Positions 19,820-31,300 of a stretch of DNA of 64,000 bases are shown piece by piece. This DNA comes from Planococcus citri (lineage: Eukaryota > Arthropoda > Insecta > Hemiptera > Pseudococcidae). Positions within the stretch are counted from its first letter, which is position 1. Each line of letters begins with the position of its first letter. Location: contig NC_088678.1 of NCBI RefSeq assembly GCF_950023065.1, positions 20,946,580 to 21,010,579 on the forward strand, given 5' to 3'. The notes beneath the pieces are model-generated. The model was not told where the DNA came from. It did not search any database and was given only the letters and a program-made list of their open reading frames with translations. The translations under genes and the position numbers were made by a program.

Positions 19820-22440
19820 ATCGGAGAGTATGATAAACGAAATAGACCTTTGGTGCCATTATATGAAAATACATATGTGAATTGTAAACGTAAACACCCG
19901 GTATCGTTTAGGTAGTCTAAATTGGGAGAATGTGTGTTTGTGTGCTCACTCGTATTTGGACGTTGCTAGCAGAAAGAAAACAAATGAACGCGTCGTGGTA
20001 AGAGGGGCATATGTCGCCATATGTCCTTTTTATGGCGACCGCATATTCAAAATCTACGTCATCTCTTCTGAATGTGAGACCACACCTACCTCTCTACGAA
20101 GTTTCAAACTTCCCGAGCTATAGCGATTTGAAAGAACATCAGTGGAAAAAAAACGTAAAATTTCTGGCAGATGTTCTCTCGCTTATTCCAATTTTGTTGA
20201 TAACAAAGTCCATAAACGTTTTTTCGAATTGACTTATGAATACACTGAACAGTTTTGTTAGGTTTACTTTATTTTTGTCATGTAAGTAGTGATCGTTAAT
20301 ATGCGAAGATTAAAAGTATCTTTTGAATAAGTAGAAATGATTTTTTTGCATGATAGAATTTTTTTAAGTGTTACAATCTTGAAACAAAATTTTTATGGGA
20401 AATATTGCTTTTTCAACGTACCTGAAGATTGCTATGAAAAGATCTACTCAAGTGTGAACTTTCATTTAAAAAACAAAAAAAAAATCTGATATGTAGCTGT
20501 TTGAAATGTCTTGCAGAAATTTTCACAGTAAAAAGGACATTAACTTTCTTCATTGCGAGCGCTGTGGTCTAAATATGTACATACCTCCTGCGTGTTCGGG
20601 AGTTGGCAACGTTGAATTTACTCGTAGTTGGTGGAATAGTCACTCTTTCGGTAGCAATAAACTCCGATGGTAAAAAGTTCCCTCTATCATGGCGTAAAAT
20701 TGAACCAAAACTTCAAAACGGTTTTTGGAAAACGCGAAATTTTTGCAGTTATGTCCTTTTTATTGTGACGTGTTGAAATTCAATGATCTGTACGACGTAT
20801 GTATAATAATTGATTAAAATGAAGAATAACGAAATTTCACTCGAGAACGTAAGGGTTTTGAAAATATTTCATCTTTTATTACTTATTTGATGAGAATTTG
20901 AATTTTCTATTTCTTGAGCAAAAAAATTCACATCCTCAGCTTTAGAAAGTATTTCAGCTGCAGTGTAATTTTGAAAAAATTGCTAAGTATCTAAATGAAT
21001 GGTTTCCTAGCATATGCCTTCAAAAAGCAGACATACTATTTGTGTGTCACTCCAGTATATGAATTTGTATAGCGTTTCCTTTCTACAAAATGCATTTTTT
21101 CACGCAGTCTTAAGAACGAATGACATTTTGGTTTTATGTATGATAATAATTATTATATTATGTAGTTTTCTTTCCAAAAATTTAAACCTCTGCTCGATTT
21201 AGAGCAGGACTTTTTTGTTAGGTCTGAATCAAAACAATTCAAAAGTAGGGTCATTGAAAACATGCTCTACTCATGTGGTATGATACAAAATCTTTTGTAG
21301 GATTTTTGGGGAGCTGAGTTGGAATTTTTATTGAGTTGGGAGAAGGGTTAAATTTTTCAAAAATGATTCTGAATTTCGAACTTTGTGCATCCAGTTCTCG
21401 CATCTTATGAAAATCGATATGTGAAGCAACCTTTTTCTATTTCAGTGCACTTTTATGTGCGAAAATTTCCCTTCATTTATTCTGAGGAGGAACGTGGCAA
21501 GGGGGTGTTTTTTTGTCTAAAAAGTCTGGTTTAATCAAATCTTTGCATAGCTTGATTATTAAAAATCAGTCGCTCAAAAGAACGAACAAAGTTTTGGTAT
21601 TTGGAGAAAATTTTACAAATTTTTAATGTTTGAAGACTATTTCTCGACTTCTTGTGCCAGCGTAAACTATTTGGATCCTGTAACATTGAAATCACGAAAA
21701 ATACAATATGAGCCTCAAAATCAATATTTTTGGTAATTTTCACTATTTCCGATGGTTTTTTTTTAATTTTAATTTTTTTAAATTTATTTTAACGCAATTT
21801 TAACACTTTTGTGCATTTTTGATAATATTTTCAAATTTATTCATTTTCAACTACCTACATAATTTACAAAATTTTGAATGCTTTTATGTAAATGTGTTTT
21901 TATATCATTTCAACACCTTTTCAACGCTTCTCTTAGTGCATTTTTTGAAAAATTTGTTAAAATTTATTACTCTGTGCTAATTTTAGTATTTCAATGCTTC
22001 TTTGAGTGTTTCTGCGTCATTTGAACGCAATTTCAGCTCTTTTCGAGCATTTTTGTAAAATGTTATTGAAATTTCATTACGTTTTACTAATTTTTGTGTG
22101 TATGTAGGTAGAAGACGTTTTGAAGATTTTTTTTTTTGTTGCAAAGGCTAAATTGTATCAAATTATATACCTACTAAAATTACATAATTTTTTTGGTAAT
22201 TTTCTTTAATTTATTGTTTCGAAGTTGAATCCGGTGTAAATTTGGAGCGCTAGTCGTTCCTTACGTAAGTCAAAATGAAAGTTCACGAATTTTTCAATAA
22301 AAATTTTCATTTTCTCGAAAACGAACGCATCGGAACAAAATTTGAACGTGAGTTTTGTGCTCAGCGACTTCAAATTAGTCTGGAAATAATATAAAAATGC
22401 AAAATTTGGAAATAATTTTTCGCTCAACTTCAAGGCCGTC
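19820..22440. other. Noncoding DNA with one foldback MITE (20522-20768)
   Basis: At 20522-20768 the ends TCACAGTAAAAAGGACAT and ATGTCCTTTTTATTGTGA are inverted repeats, making a 247-base MITE-like unit. A related GTCCTTTTTATGGCGAC lies alone near 20025. The 19.9-20.2 kb part is balanced in composition and open in two plus-strand frames but shows no domain. From 21740 to 22140 the plus strand is T-rich low-complexity sequence. Confidence 0.55.
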
Positions 22441-22960
22441 GAGTGAGGGGGGCGAAAGGGGGCAGTTTGCTTCGAATCCGCGCTTTCTGGAGGACCTGGA
22501 AAAAGAAGGCCCTGTTATGAAAAAAGCCTGTTTTTTTACTTACTTCTAAAAACACAAATTTTCAAAATATTTTGCCCTCGATTCGCTCGGGCTTGTTTTT
22601 TTTTCTTTTCAAACATTAAAATTTCTGAAAAAATATATTCTTATTTTTTAAAGCTTCAAAGTGAAAAAATAAATTTCTCGCGTAAATAGTATCATTTTTA
22701 TGCCTCTTGAAATACAAATTTTCGAGAGCTTTTGCCCTCACTTGAGCCTGTTTTCTTTTCTTTTTCAAAATTAACATCCTGAAAAGGAATCTTTTGAATT
22801 CTAAAATTTTAAAAGCCGAAACATAGACTCCTTGCTTAAAAAAACATCCAATTTAGTTCTCTCAAAATACAAATCTTCAAAAACTTTGTCCCGGGCGAAG
22901 CCATTGGCCAATTTGCCTCTTGTTTTAAAATTAAAAAAACCACATTTGAACTCCCAAAAA
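22440..22960 (+). repeat. Second array of the satellite-like ~165-bp unit
   Basis: Cores occur near 22568 (CCCTCGATTCGCTCGGG), 22735 (CCCTCACTTGAGCCTG) and 22889 (CCGGGCGAAGCC), about 160 bases apart, each preceded by the TTTTCGAGAGCTTT-type end and followed by TTTTCTTTTTC. GC-rich debris matching that at 2.05 and 16.6 kb precedes it. Confidence 0.6.
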
Positions 22961-23279
22961 TTCAAAACAGAAAATGAAAATATTGATAAGTCATATGAAT
23001 ACTCGCATGATGCTTGAGTTATCTATCCGCAAAATTGGTATTTATTCCAAACATCAGCCGGAAAATGTTCTATCCAACCCCCTCTTCTTCTCAAAAAACC
23101 TCTATTTATACAGTCGTCCCTAGAAATTGGGTCAAAATATATTTTCTCCAGGCCTGCATAGGTCAAATATGAGGGAAAAATCAAAATTTTACCAAATTGA
23201 CCAAGAAAGCTGAAATTTAGTATTGTACCCTATTTTCGACACATCAAATCGATTGGAAACTGTTTCAAACAATTTTGAG

Positions 23280-23860
23280 CAGTTCTGGAGCCTCCAGCAG
23301 ATTTTTGGAACTCGAAATTCCCACAAAATTTCATCAAATGGAGTTAGATAGCCGAAATTTACTCTGCAAACTAATTTCAATACGCTACGAAGTCAGCTGC
23401 AAGGGGATTTCAACTCGTTTTGGAGCCTCTAGCGATTTTTTGAAAATTACCGGAGCCTCCAGTAGATATTTGAAACTTGAAATTCCCGCAACATTTTACC
23501 AAATGGAGTTGGCAAGCTGAAATTTGCCTCGCAAACTAATTTCAATACGATATGAAGTCGACTACATGGTGGATTCAAATGGTTTTGAAGCTTCCAGCTA
23601 CTTTTTGAAAATTTCAATTTTCCAAAAAAAGCCGATACGACCTTTCAAAAAGTCGCTGGAGGCTCCAAAACGACTTGAAATCCACCAGCAGTCGACTTCG
23701 TAGCGTACCTATTGAAATTAGTTTGCAGAATAAATTTCAATTTTCTATCTCCGTTTGATGAAATTTCAAATTTTTGACCTAAATTTGATTTTCAAAAATT
23801 CACCAAAAATCGAAAAACGCACTTTAGCACTTGAAATTTTGACAGGTGATAAATTTTTGC
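23280..23860. repeat. Composite direct and inverted repeat, GAGGCTCCAG family
   Basis: GGAGCCTCCAG followed by a line containing CAAATGGAGTT and GCAAACTAATTTCAATACG occurs twice in direct order (from about 23286 and 23452) and once inverted (about 23637-23775). The arrangement can fold on itself. The flank CAAAAATTCACCAAAAATCG is shared with the copies at 18.3 and 51.0 kb. No coding function is indicated. Confidence 0.65.
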
Positions 23861-25090
23861 CTGATATTTCGATCTACCTTTGTACGGTTTGAAAAATTTC
23901 GTGCAAGTCCTATGTTGGAACGCAAAATCTGCGATTTCGGCTGACCTATCAATCAAAATGGCCGCCATTTTGTAAGTAGGGCCACTTTTTTTTGTGTACA
24001 AGTGCTAGAAATGTTCCTTAGAACTCCCTCCGTAAGAAAAAAGTTGTCCCGGAGGATCGACCGGGGGGGGGGGTGCAATAAATCCTTGAGCGGACTCTCC
24101 GACTATCGACCAACCTTTTGGCATTTTTCGCGATTTTTTAAATTTTCCAAAAAATATTTTCCTACTAATTCGAGATTGCCAGGTCCAAATCTGATATCAA
24201 TTTGGAGCGCTCATCGCCCCTTCAGCAAAAACAGATCAATTTTTCTTGAAAATTTTGATTTCTTCGAATACGAGTTCAAATCAATCGAAAAATATTTAGG
24301 AAAATTCTGCAGCCAAAATGTATCATTTTGAGAAAATTTATGAGAAGGAATTGGTACCAAAGTACATATAAAATATTTATTCATAAATAGGTACATGTTC
24401 ATGTATGAAAAAGAAAAAGAAAGGTATGATACATACTTACATTAGACAATATTATAATTATTTGCGAAATATTCACAACAAAAATAGTAAATAAATAGAA
24501 AATATATAAAATGTAATTTTTATACAAATATTTACAGTCTTTTTTAAAAAATAAATTACGTATAAAAATTTAATAGAATAATAATTCTACTCGTATTATA
24601 ATATTATTTTGTGGAAAGGGAATATAAACCAAATTCCATTACGAGACAAATGAACGAGAGGTAACTCAACGTAATTTTTTTCTTTGAAATTTTTATTCAA
24701 GTTGATAATTTTTCTAGACCAAACAAAATATATGATTCTTTGCATTTTTTTTTTTTTTTTTGAACATTCATTTGTCTCGTTAATGGTTCCCAATTTCGCA
24801 TTATAAGAATGAATATAATTATTACGTTAGCCAATAAGCTGCAAACACGGATTTACCCCTATAATTTTTCAGAAAATGGCCAAAAATGTGAACTATTTTC
24901 TGCGGTCTCGGATTGTTCACAGATACCTATCGGCTAACTTATACAATAGCGTTATAAAAGAAGCTCCTAGCGCCATCCATCGCCATCAGCACGACGACGC
25001 ATCTATTGACCTGTAACTATACTGAAGAATTAACGTGATTGGCGTAATTTTCCGCTTTTTGAATCGATTTAATCAGCAGACGTATCTTCT
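23861..25090. other. AT-rich noncoding DNA
   Basis: No gene is supported. A C9 run lies near 24064-24072 and a T run near 24749. Short frames here show no domain. Confidence 0.5.
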
Positions 25091-25096
25091 GTTTAT

Positions 25097-25303
25097 TCAA
25101 TGATTCGAACAATGTGGGTTTTCGAAATAGCGAATGATTTCGTTGGTAACTCGATAAATATATCCGTGACGATCGAAGTATCTGTCTACAATTGCGTAAT
25201 GTTTACTTAGGTATAGTTTGTTGGGCTCGTATTTATTGAGAGGTTTGGTTAAGTACGGAAATGCAAAAACAAAAAAGAAGAAAAATAGTACATAGAAATA
25301 CAT
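25097..25303 (-). CDS. Possible small secreted protein, 68 codons
   Basis: The frame starts at ATG 25303 and ends TGA at 25099-25097; the stop overlaps an AATAAA signal (25097-25092), a compact gene end. The N-terminus MYFYVLFFFFFVFAFP could be a signal peptide, and the remainder is charged and aromatic (KYEPNKLYLSKHYAIVDRYF, then RHGYIYRVTNEIIRYF) with more balanced codons than surrounding DNA. It lies about 80 bases downstream of the stop of the large secreted-protein gene on the same strand, so it may instead be part of that gene's 3' UTR or an alternative last exon. I do not recognise a family. Confidence 0.35.
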   Translation of the reverse strand: MYFYVLFFFFFVFAFPYLTKPLNKYEPNKLYLSKHYAIVDRYFDRHGYIYRVTNEIIRYFENPHCSNH

Positions 25304-25383
25304 AATACAATCTATGAGAGATACATTATGAAACCTTACGAATATTAATTAATTAATATAAAATGACTCGGGGGAAATTGTGA

Positions 25384-28300
25384 TCACTGTTTTTGATTAC
25401 CGTTTGTCGGCCATTTTTGGAAAAACGATATCGGCAAGTCCGATTCGTCCAGACTGGTCAACGACGATACTTTCGATACTCTATCGGCGTCATCCATTCG
25501 ATCATCGGCTACGATCGATAGACTCGATGGAGTAGTGACTTCGTTCTCTTTGGGATCTGCCACTTCGGATGAAAAATCATCAGATTCTTCTTCCGATGAC
25601 GTAGTTATGTCTATTTCTGCATCAGCCTGAGCTGCTTTTTTAGCTGTTTCAGCGGCGGCAGCGATCTCTTTCTTCTCGTTTTGTTCTTCCGAACTAGTCA
25701 TTATATTAGTTTGCGAAGCGTCGTCAGCCTTATCGAGTTTAGTATTTGGTTTAAATTGACTAATGGTGTTCTTTTTCACGATAGGGGCTGGCGAATCTTC
25801 AGCCTCGTCGACGCTCTCATCTTGCGATTCTTCAGCTTTCGGCGTCGTAGTTGACTTGGTTTTCAGTACGGACGATCGTTTGGCTGAGAACAGCATCGTT
25901 CGTACTGGTTTCTTATCGGAAGACGCTGCCGATGGTTCTTCGGCATCGTTACCGGTGATTTCTGTCGTCGTCCTGAAACGATTGTAGTATTTACTCGTGC
26001 TGGTCTTTACTCTATTCGAAGTCGATGGTTTGAAAGTATTGACACGTTCGGTTGTGGTGTCTGGGGCCAACGTTGTGGTCGTTGTGCGGTATTTCGATGG
26101 TCTAGTTCTTGGTTTGTATTTCCTCAACGATTCCGACGTAGATTCTTCCGCCGATTTGGCTGACTCAGTTTTGTTTTTCGATCGTGAGGCGAAAGTCACC
26201 TTACGTATGGGTTTCTTCTCCGTATCAGCTGGTTCTTCGAGACTTTCAGTCGTCGAAGTTGGTGTACTCTGAGTGGAAGCTGCGGTAGTTCGCTTGTAAT
26301 CCTTGATACTGAATCTGGGTCTGGTCGAATTGGAGTATTTGTTCTTGATTCGGGTCTTAAGCGAAGATGTCGTCGATTCTGGAGTTGTAGTGGTTGTTGT
26401 CGATTGCGATGAGGTCACAGTTTGGGGATAGTTTTCTTTTTCTTCTTGTTTCTCAGAATTGAAGTAATCTGATCCCGAGTTGGACGAGTCGTAGTTACTC
26501 TGCAGCAGACCACTTTGCTGCAGGAATTCTTTAGGGTAATTGGGATAGTTGTCTTGTTGTTTGGCTGGGTAATTGGGATAGTTTTCTTGTTGCTTGGCTG
26601 GGTAATTGGGATAGTTGTCTTGTTGCTTGGCTGGGTAATTGGGATAGTTTTCTTGTTGTTTGGCTGGGTAATTGGGGTAGTTTTCTTGTTGTTTCACGTA
26701 TTGAGGGTAATTGGGGTAGTCATCTTCGGGTTTGGCTGTCGTATGTTTGGTTGCCTTCTTCTTTGTGGTATATTGGATTGAGGCCTCAGTTGAGGGAATA
26801 TCATTGGAAGCGTAGTACTCATTGTTGATGGTGCTGCTTGTGGTTGAGACTTCTGGTTGGGATGTTTTGTATCGTACTTGGTCTTTATTCTTGTTTCCCT
26901 TGGATGGCTTACGACGACGAGTACCAGCTTTTCTGGTCGTAGTTTCGTATTGTTGCTCGATTTCGTAATCGACTGGTTTCTGAGTAGTTACTGGGGCATA
27001 TTTCTGTTTATCTTCGTATACGATTTGTTCTGCAGATTCGGTGGAGGTGAAGTATTTGGGTGGTTCTGGGTTGTAATTAACTTGTTGAGGGTAACGATTG
27101 CGATTGCTGGTGTGTTGAATACTGAAGTATTTGTGATTCTTGGGCAAAGCTGAGGTGGTGAGCTTTTGAGGAGGAGTGGTTATTTTTTGGAAAGCTCCGA
27201 AGCTGTGTTCGTCTTCAGATTCGGTCGGAGTGGGTAAAAACGGAGTTCTGGTAAACGAGTTGTATTTCTCGTTATTCTGGTATTGTTTAACGCCTCCTGC
27301 AACGTCTTCTTCGTTGAACTGAATGACGTCACGTTGTGGCAAATAAGTGACCGATTTGATCGATTGCAGTTTACCAGGCTCGTAGTCTAATAGATTAGTA
27401 GCGGTGCTGACTTCTTGGAAACTGGCTGATGGTGGAATACGGTCGAAAGCCGGCTTATGAGGTAAATGACTAGGTTTGGGTTTTTCCTTCTTGTAGTGCT
27501 CGACTGGAATGTCGTAATTTTGACCCAACTCGTCGATACCTTGGTCTGGTTTGGGTCTTGAATGCTCGGTGACTGGTTCTCGGGCAGGTTCTCTGGGTAG
27601 GGAGAACGGTCTGCTGAATTGCGACAACTGTTCGAAGACTTGTTTACTGGGGTTATCTTCGTGAGGTTTTTTCAATTCGTGGTGTTTGATTTGTTGTTGC
27701 TGCGGTTCGTAAGGGCGTTTGTTGAATCCGTTTAATGGTTCGTATCTTTGAGGAGCTGGTTTCAAGCCACCTTCGTAGAAGAAGTGATCTTGGATTTGTT
27801 CGTTTCTTATGAAAGGTGTCGGTTTCAATGCTGGAGGAGGTATGTTCAACGACGGATCCCTGTGACCGTAAATAGTAGCTATATTATTGGTATTGAGCAA
27901 AAAGTCATTAGGTCTGGGCAAAGGTTGTTGCTGTTTGCGCGAAAAGGCTTCTTCATCTTCGTAGCTTTCTTGTTTCTGAGGCGATCCCAAGAAATAGTTA
28001 TTCGGTTGGTAGGGATTGGGTGGATTTGGAGGGAAGATTTGCACCGAAGTTTGGATAGTCTTCGAAGGCGCCTGTATCAGAGACTGAGGCTTGGGTACAT
28101 TTTCCAACCGGTAAGGTGTAGGGTAATGCTGCTGTTGAGGCAGATACTGCTGGTGTTGATGTTGTGGCTGAAGAAATACCGGCGGGAAACGTTGAGGTTG
28201 TTGTTGTTGCAATTGCTGCTGCTGCTGTTGCTGTTGTTGCTGGGCGTTTTGAGGGAAGTATTTAGGATGCAGATGTGTGCCTTGGTCCAGGAATTGGTTA

Positions 28301-31300
28301 TCTTTGATGTTCTTATCCAGATGAGGATTTCGGGCTTGGATTGTCTGCAAGCCGAATGTATTGAACGAGCCTAGAATTGGTGGCACGACGAATGGCTCGA
28401 TGGTATTGGCCGATGCGGCTGTTTGGAACGATTTCTTGTATAAGTTTTGCTGTACGGGGACGACTTGTACCGGTTCGGGAACTTTACCGAAGAATTGGCG
28501 ACTAGAATCGGTCCGCTGAGGGAAGCTTTCTACTTGACGGGGTGGAAAGCCTGGCACGAACGGTTTCCATTCGTCGGCTAGTACCTGCGAATCGTAAGAG
28601 GATGATTAGAAAACAGTGTTCGAAAAGTTTAAAAAGTATGAGGTGAAGGACGAAGGTGGTTACCTGTTGATCCCATTGCTGGTATCGATGGATTTCTTGT
28701 CCTAGGATTCCAACTATACAAATACCTGCGAAATAAATCGGTTCATTAGTAAAGTTGTTTTGATTTTTTGAAACAAATCTAAATTATGTATCGAGATTTC
28801 TCATAATATTACTGATCACTTCTGCAGAAAAAGTTTCTTTCTTATTAACAAAAGATTTTGATAATGGTCTCAAAAATACTTTTAATGGGAACCTGTGATG
28901 ATTAGGCATACATTTGGAGATTTTTAAACGTATATACATATTATATTCGGTAATATTTTAGCCGTTTTCGCAATTTTTATCATTTTTTCGAAAATAATAT
29001 TGGCCGAAAATTTTTTTTAAACTACGTACGACTTTTTGAGCAAAATATGGCAATCGTGAAAAATCCATTAAATTTGAAAAAACATTTTGTTAATTTTCAG
29101 CTATTTTCTTCATGTAAATTTTATTTATTTTTTTGACATGTATTTTCGAGAAATTTTGTCAAGATTTTGTGCGATCTCAGCAACAATTCGTAGTTGATTT
29201 GAAAGATTTTCTGCTTCACTTTCGTGTTTCAACTATCCTATTTACGAACTTTGAATTTCGATTATTCATGGACTTTTCTTTGATATTTCCAACTCCTTCC
29301 TATTGCACAAATTTTAATTTTATGGCAGTTTTGTGTAATTTTTGCTGTATTTTATCAATTTTTCGTATTATTCTGCCATTTTGGTCATTGTTAACTATTT
29401 TTGAACCAAATTTTGGTAATTTAGGTTACTTAGGTACTTACTGCCAATTTTGGAAAATTTGGTTGTTTTTTGAACAATTTTCGCGATACTTTAAAGAATG
29501 TGGACTTCATTTCCAATGATTTTTACATTACCTTTTCCAATAAATCATGCATACATTTCTGGAATTTTTTTTAGGGGGGGGGGTGTTTATCTATTTTATT
29601 TATTTTTTGGAAATTTTGAATAATTCAGTTCTATATGGTTTAAGTTTTGATGCACGTGTTCTGCTTTTTTTTGTGTTTTTTCCACGACTTTTTATTGACT
29701 TTGTTAATTTGCTGTTAATTTTAAAAAACTTCTGTCGACTTTTTGTAAAATTTTCACAATTTTAACAAACTGCTTCATTTTGAATATTTTTCGAATTGGA
29801 TTTAGGTAGCTATTTTTCTAAAATTTTTAATAAATTCATTTCAACTCATTTTTTAAATTCTTAATTATAATTTTAATAATTTTCTGATTACTTTGAACAA
29901 TCGACTCAAAAATTGAAAAATTGCGTTTATTTTTTTTATTTTTCGTTATTTTTTATATATTTACTCTTTCTCCTGGCTCCTCGAAAAAAATATACAATCC
30001 AATTTCAAGTTCACTTCCTTGAACAGGATTTTCAATTTGAAAATTTTCATGGTCCTTAAATTGCACGGAGGGTCTCTAATAAAACATCTTTGAAAGTGAA
30101 ACCTCTCATTCAATGTGTGGATTCTTCATTAAAATACTCGTATCAATTAAGGAAAACAATAATTAAATCGAAAAATTCATCTTCGACCATTTTCCAAAAC
30201 CCTCGTAACCGAAATTTTAGCTGCTCAAATTCATTTTTATACTTTTAAACAGCTATGGATAATTTTTTTCTGTTTGAAAAACCTCATAAAAACCGTGTAA
30301 AAATTTTTTATAGCCTTAAATTGACCTCTTGAAGTCAAATTGAACTATTTTTACGCGATTCGAAGTTCTCAGTAGAATTTTTATTTTTCTTCGTGGTTTT
30401 TAAATCTTCTCCAAAGCACAAGAAATTTGATTAGAGCTGCTGAAAATTTGATTTTGGAAAATCCGCCGTGTAAGTGAATTTTAAACGACCAAGTTAAGCA
30501 TGAATAATATTTAATATTTTGCAATTTATTTTCAAAAATGTTGGAATTAATTGGTTACCTCTTCATTCAGCAAGAAAAACTGCCCCTTGCCCAAAATCGA
30601 GCTCCCAAAACCAAATGTTACGATTTTCTATAAGATAAGAGAGCTTCCAACCAGATCTCGATTATGTCCATAATTTTAAAATGTTACCCAAAGACACGTG
30701 TAAAAATGTGAATGGAACATCAAAAAAATTGGACTTCCACTGATTTCAAGGTACCTCAGTCAGCCCAAAAATCCCCTCAAGTGTTTTTCTGGCTCAATTT
30801 TAATTTAAAAAAAAAACCAAACTATTGAAAATGGCAAAATTGGAACGTGTGGCTTGAATATTGCTTGGGGGAATCGTTTTTATTTCCTCCAACTTTGAAA
30901 ATTTTCAATATTTTTGGTTTTATGCAGACTTTAAAATCTGACGTGATGATCGGGTGCGTCAAAGTGGTCAAGAATCGAATTCTTAGCTGTCTTAGATCAA
31001 TTTTCAGTGTGTCCAACGGTCTTGCTCGTCCTGTCACAACCACAGGTCCATACTTGGGTCTGAAAACACCCACTGATTTGAATCAGGGTTGCATACCGAT
31101 AAACATAAACGGTATTGGTATCCGGTATTGGTGATTAGCATACAGTTCCCAAAATGGTATTGGTATTTTGGTATTCTCCTTGTAGAATGTTGGTACCATA
31201 TTATGCATTTTGGTATTGGTATTTTATTATTTTTTGATTTTTTTTGGGTATCTGGTATTGGTATTGGTATTGGTATTGTACCAATATAATACTGGGTAGC

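Noticed and set aside
26515..28374. Plus-strand open frames of 88-208 codons opposite the large gene
   Set aside because: They are antisense shadows of the repetitive minus-strand coding sequence (for example Leu runs opposite the Gln run) and have no splice or start context.
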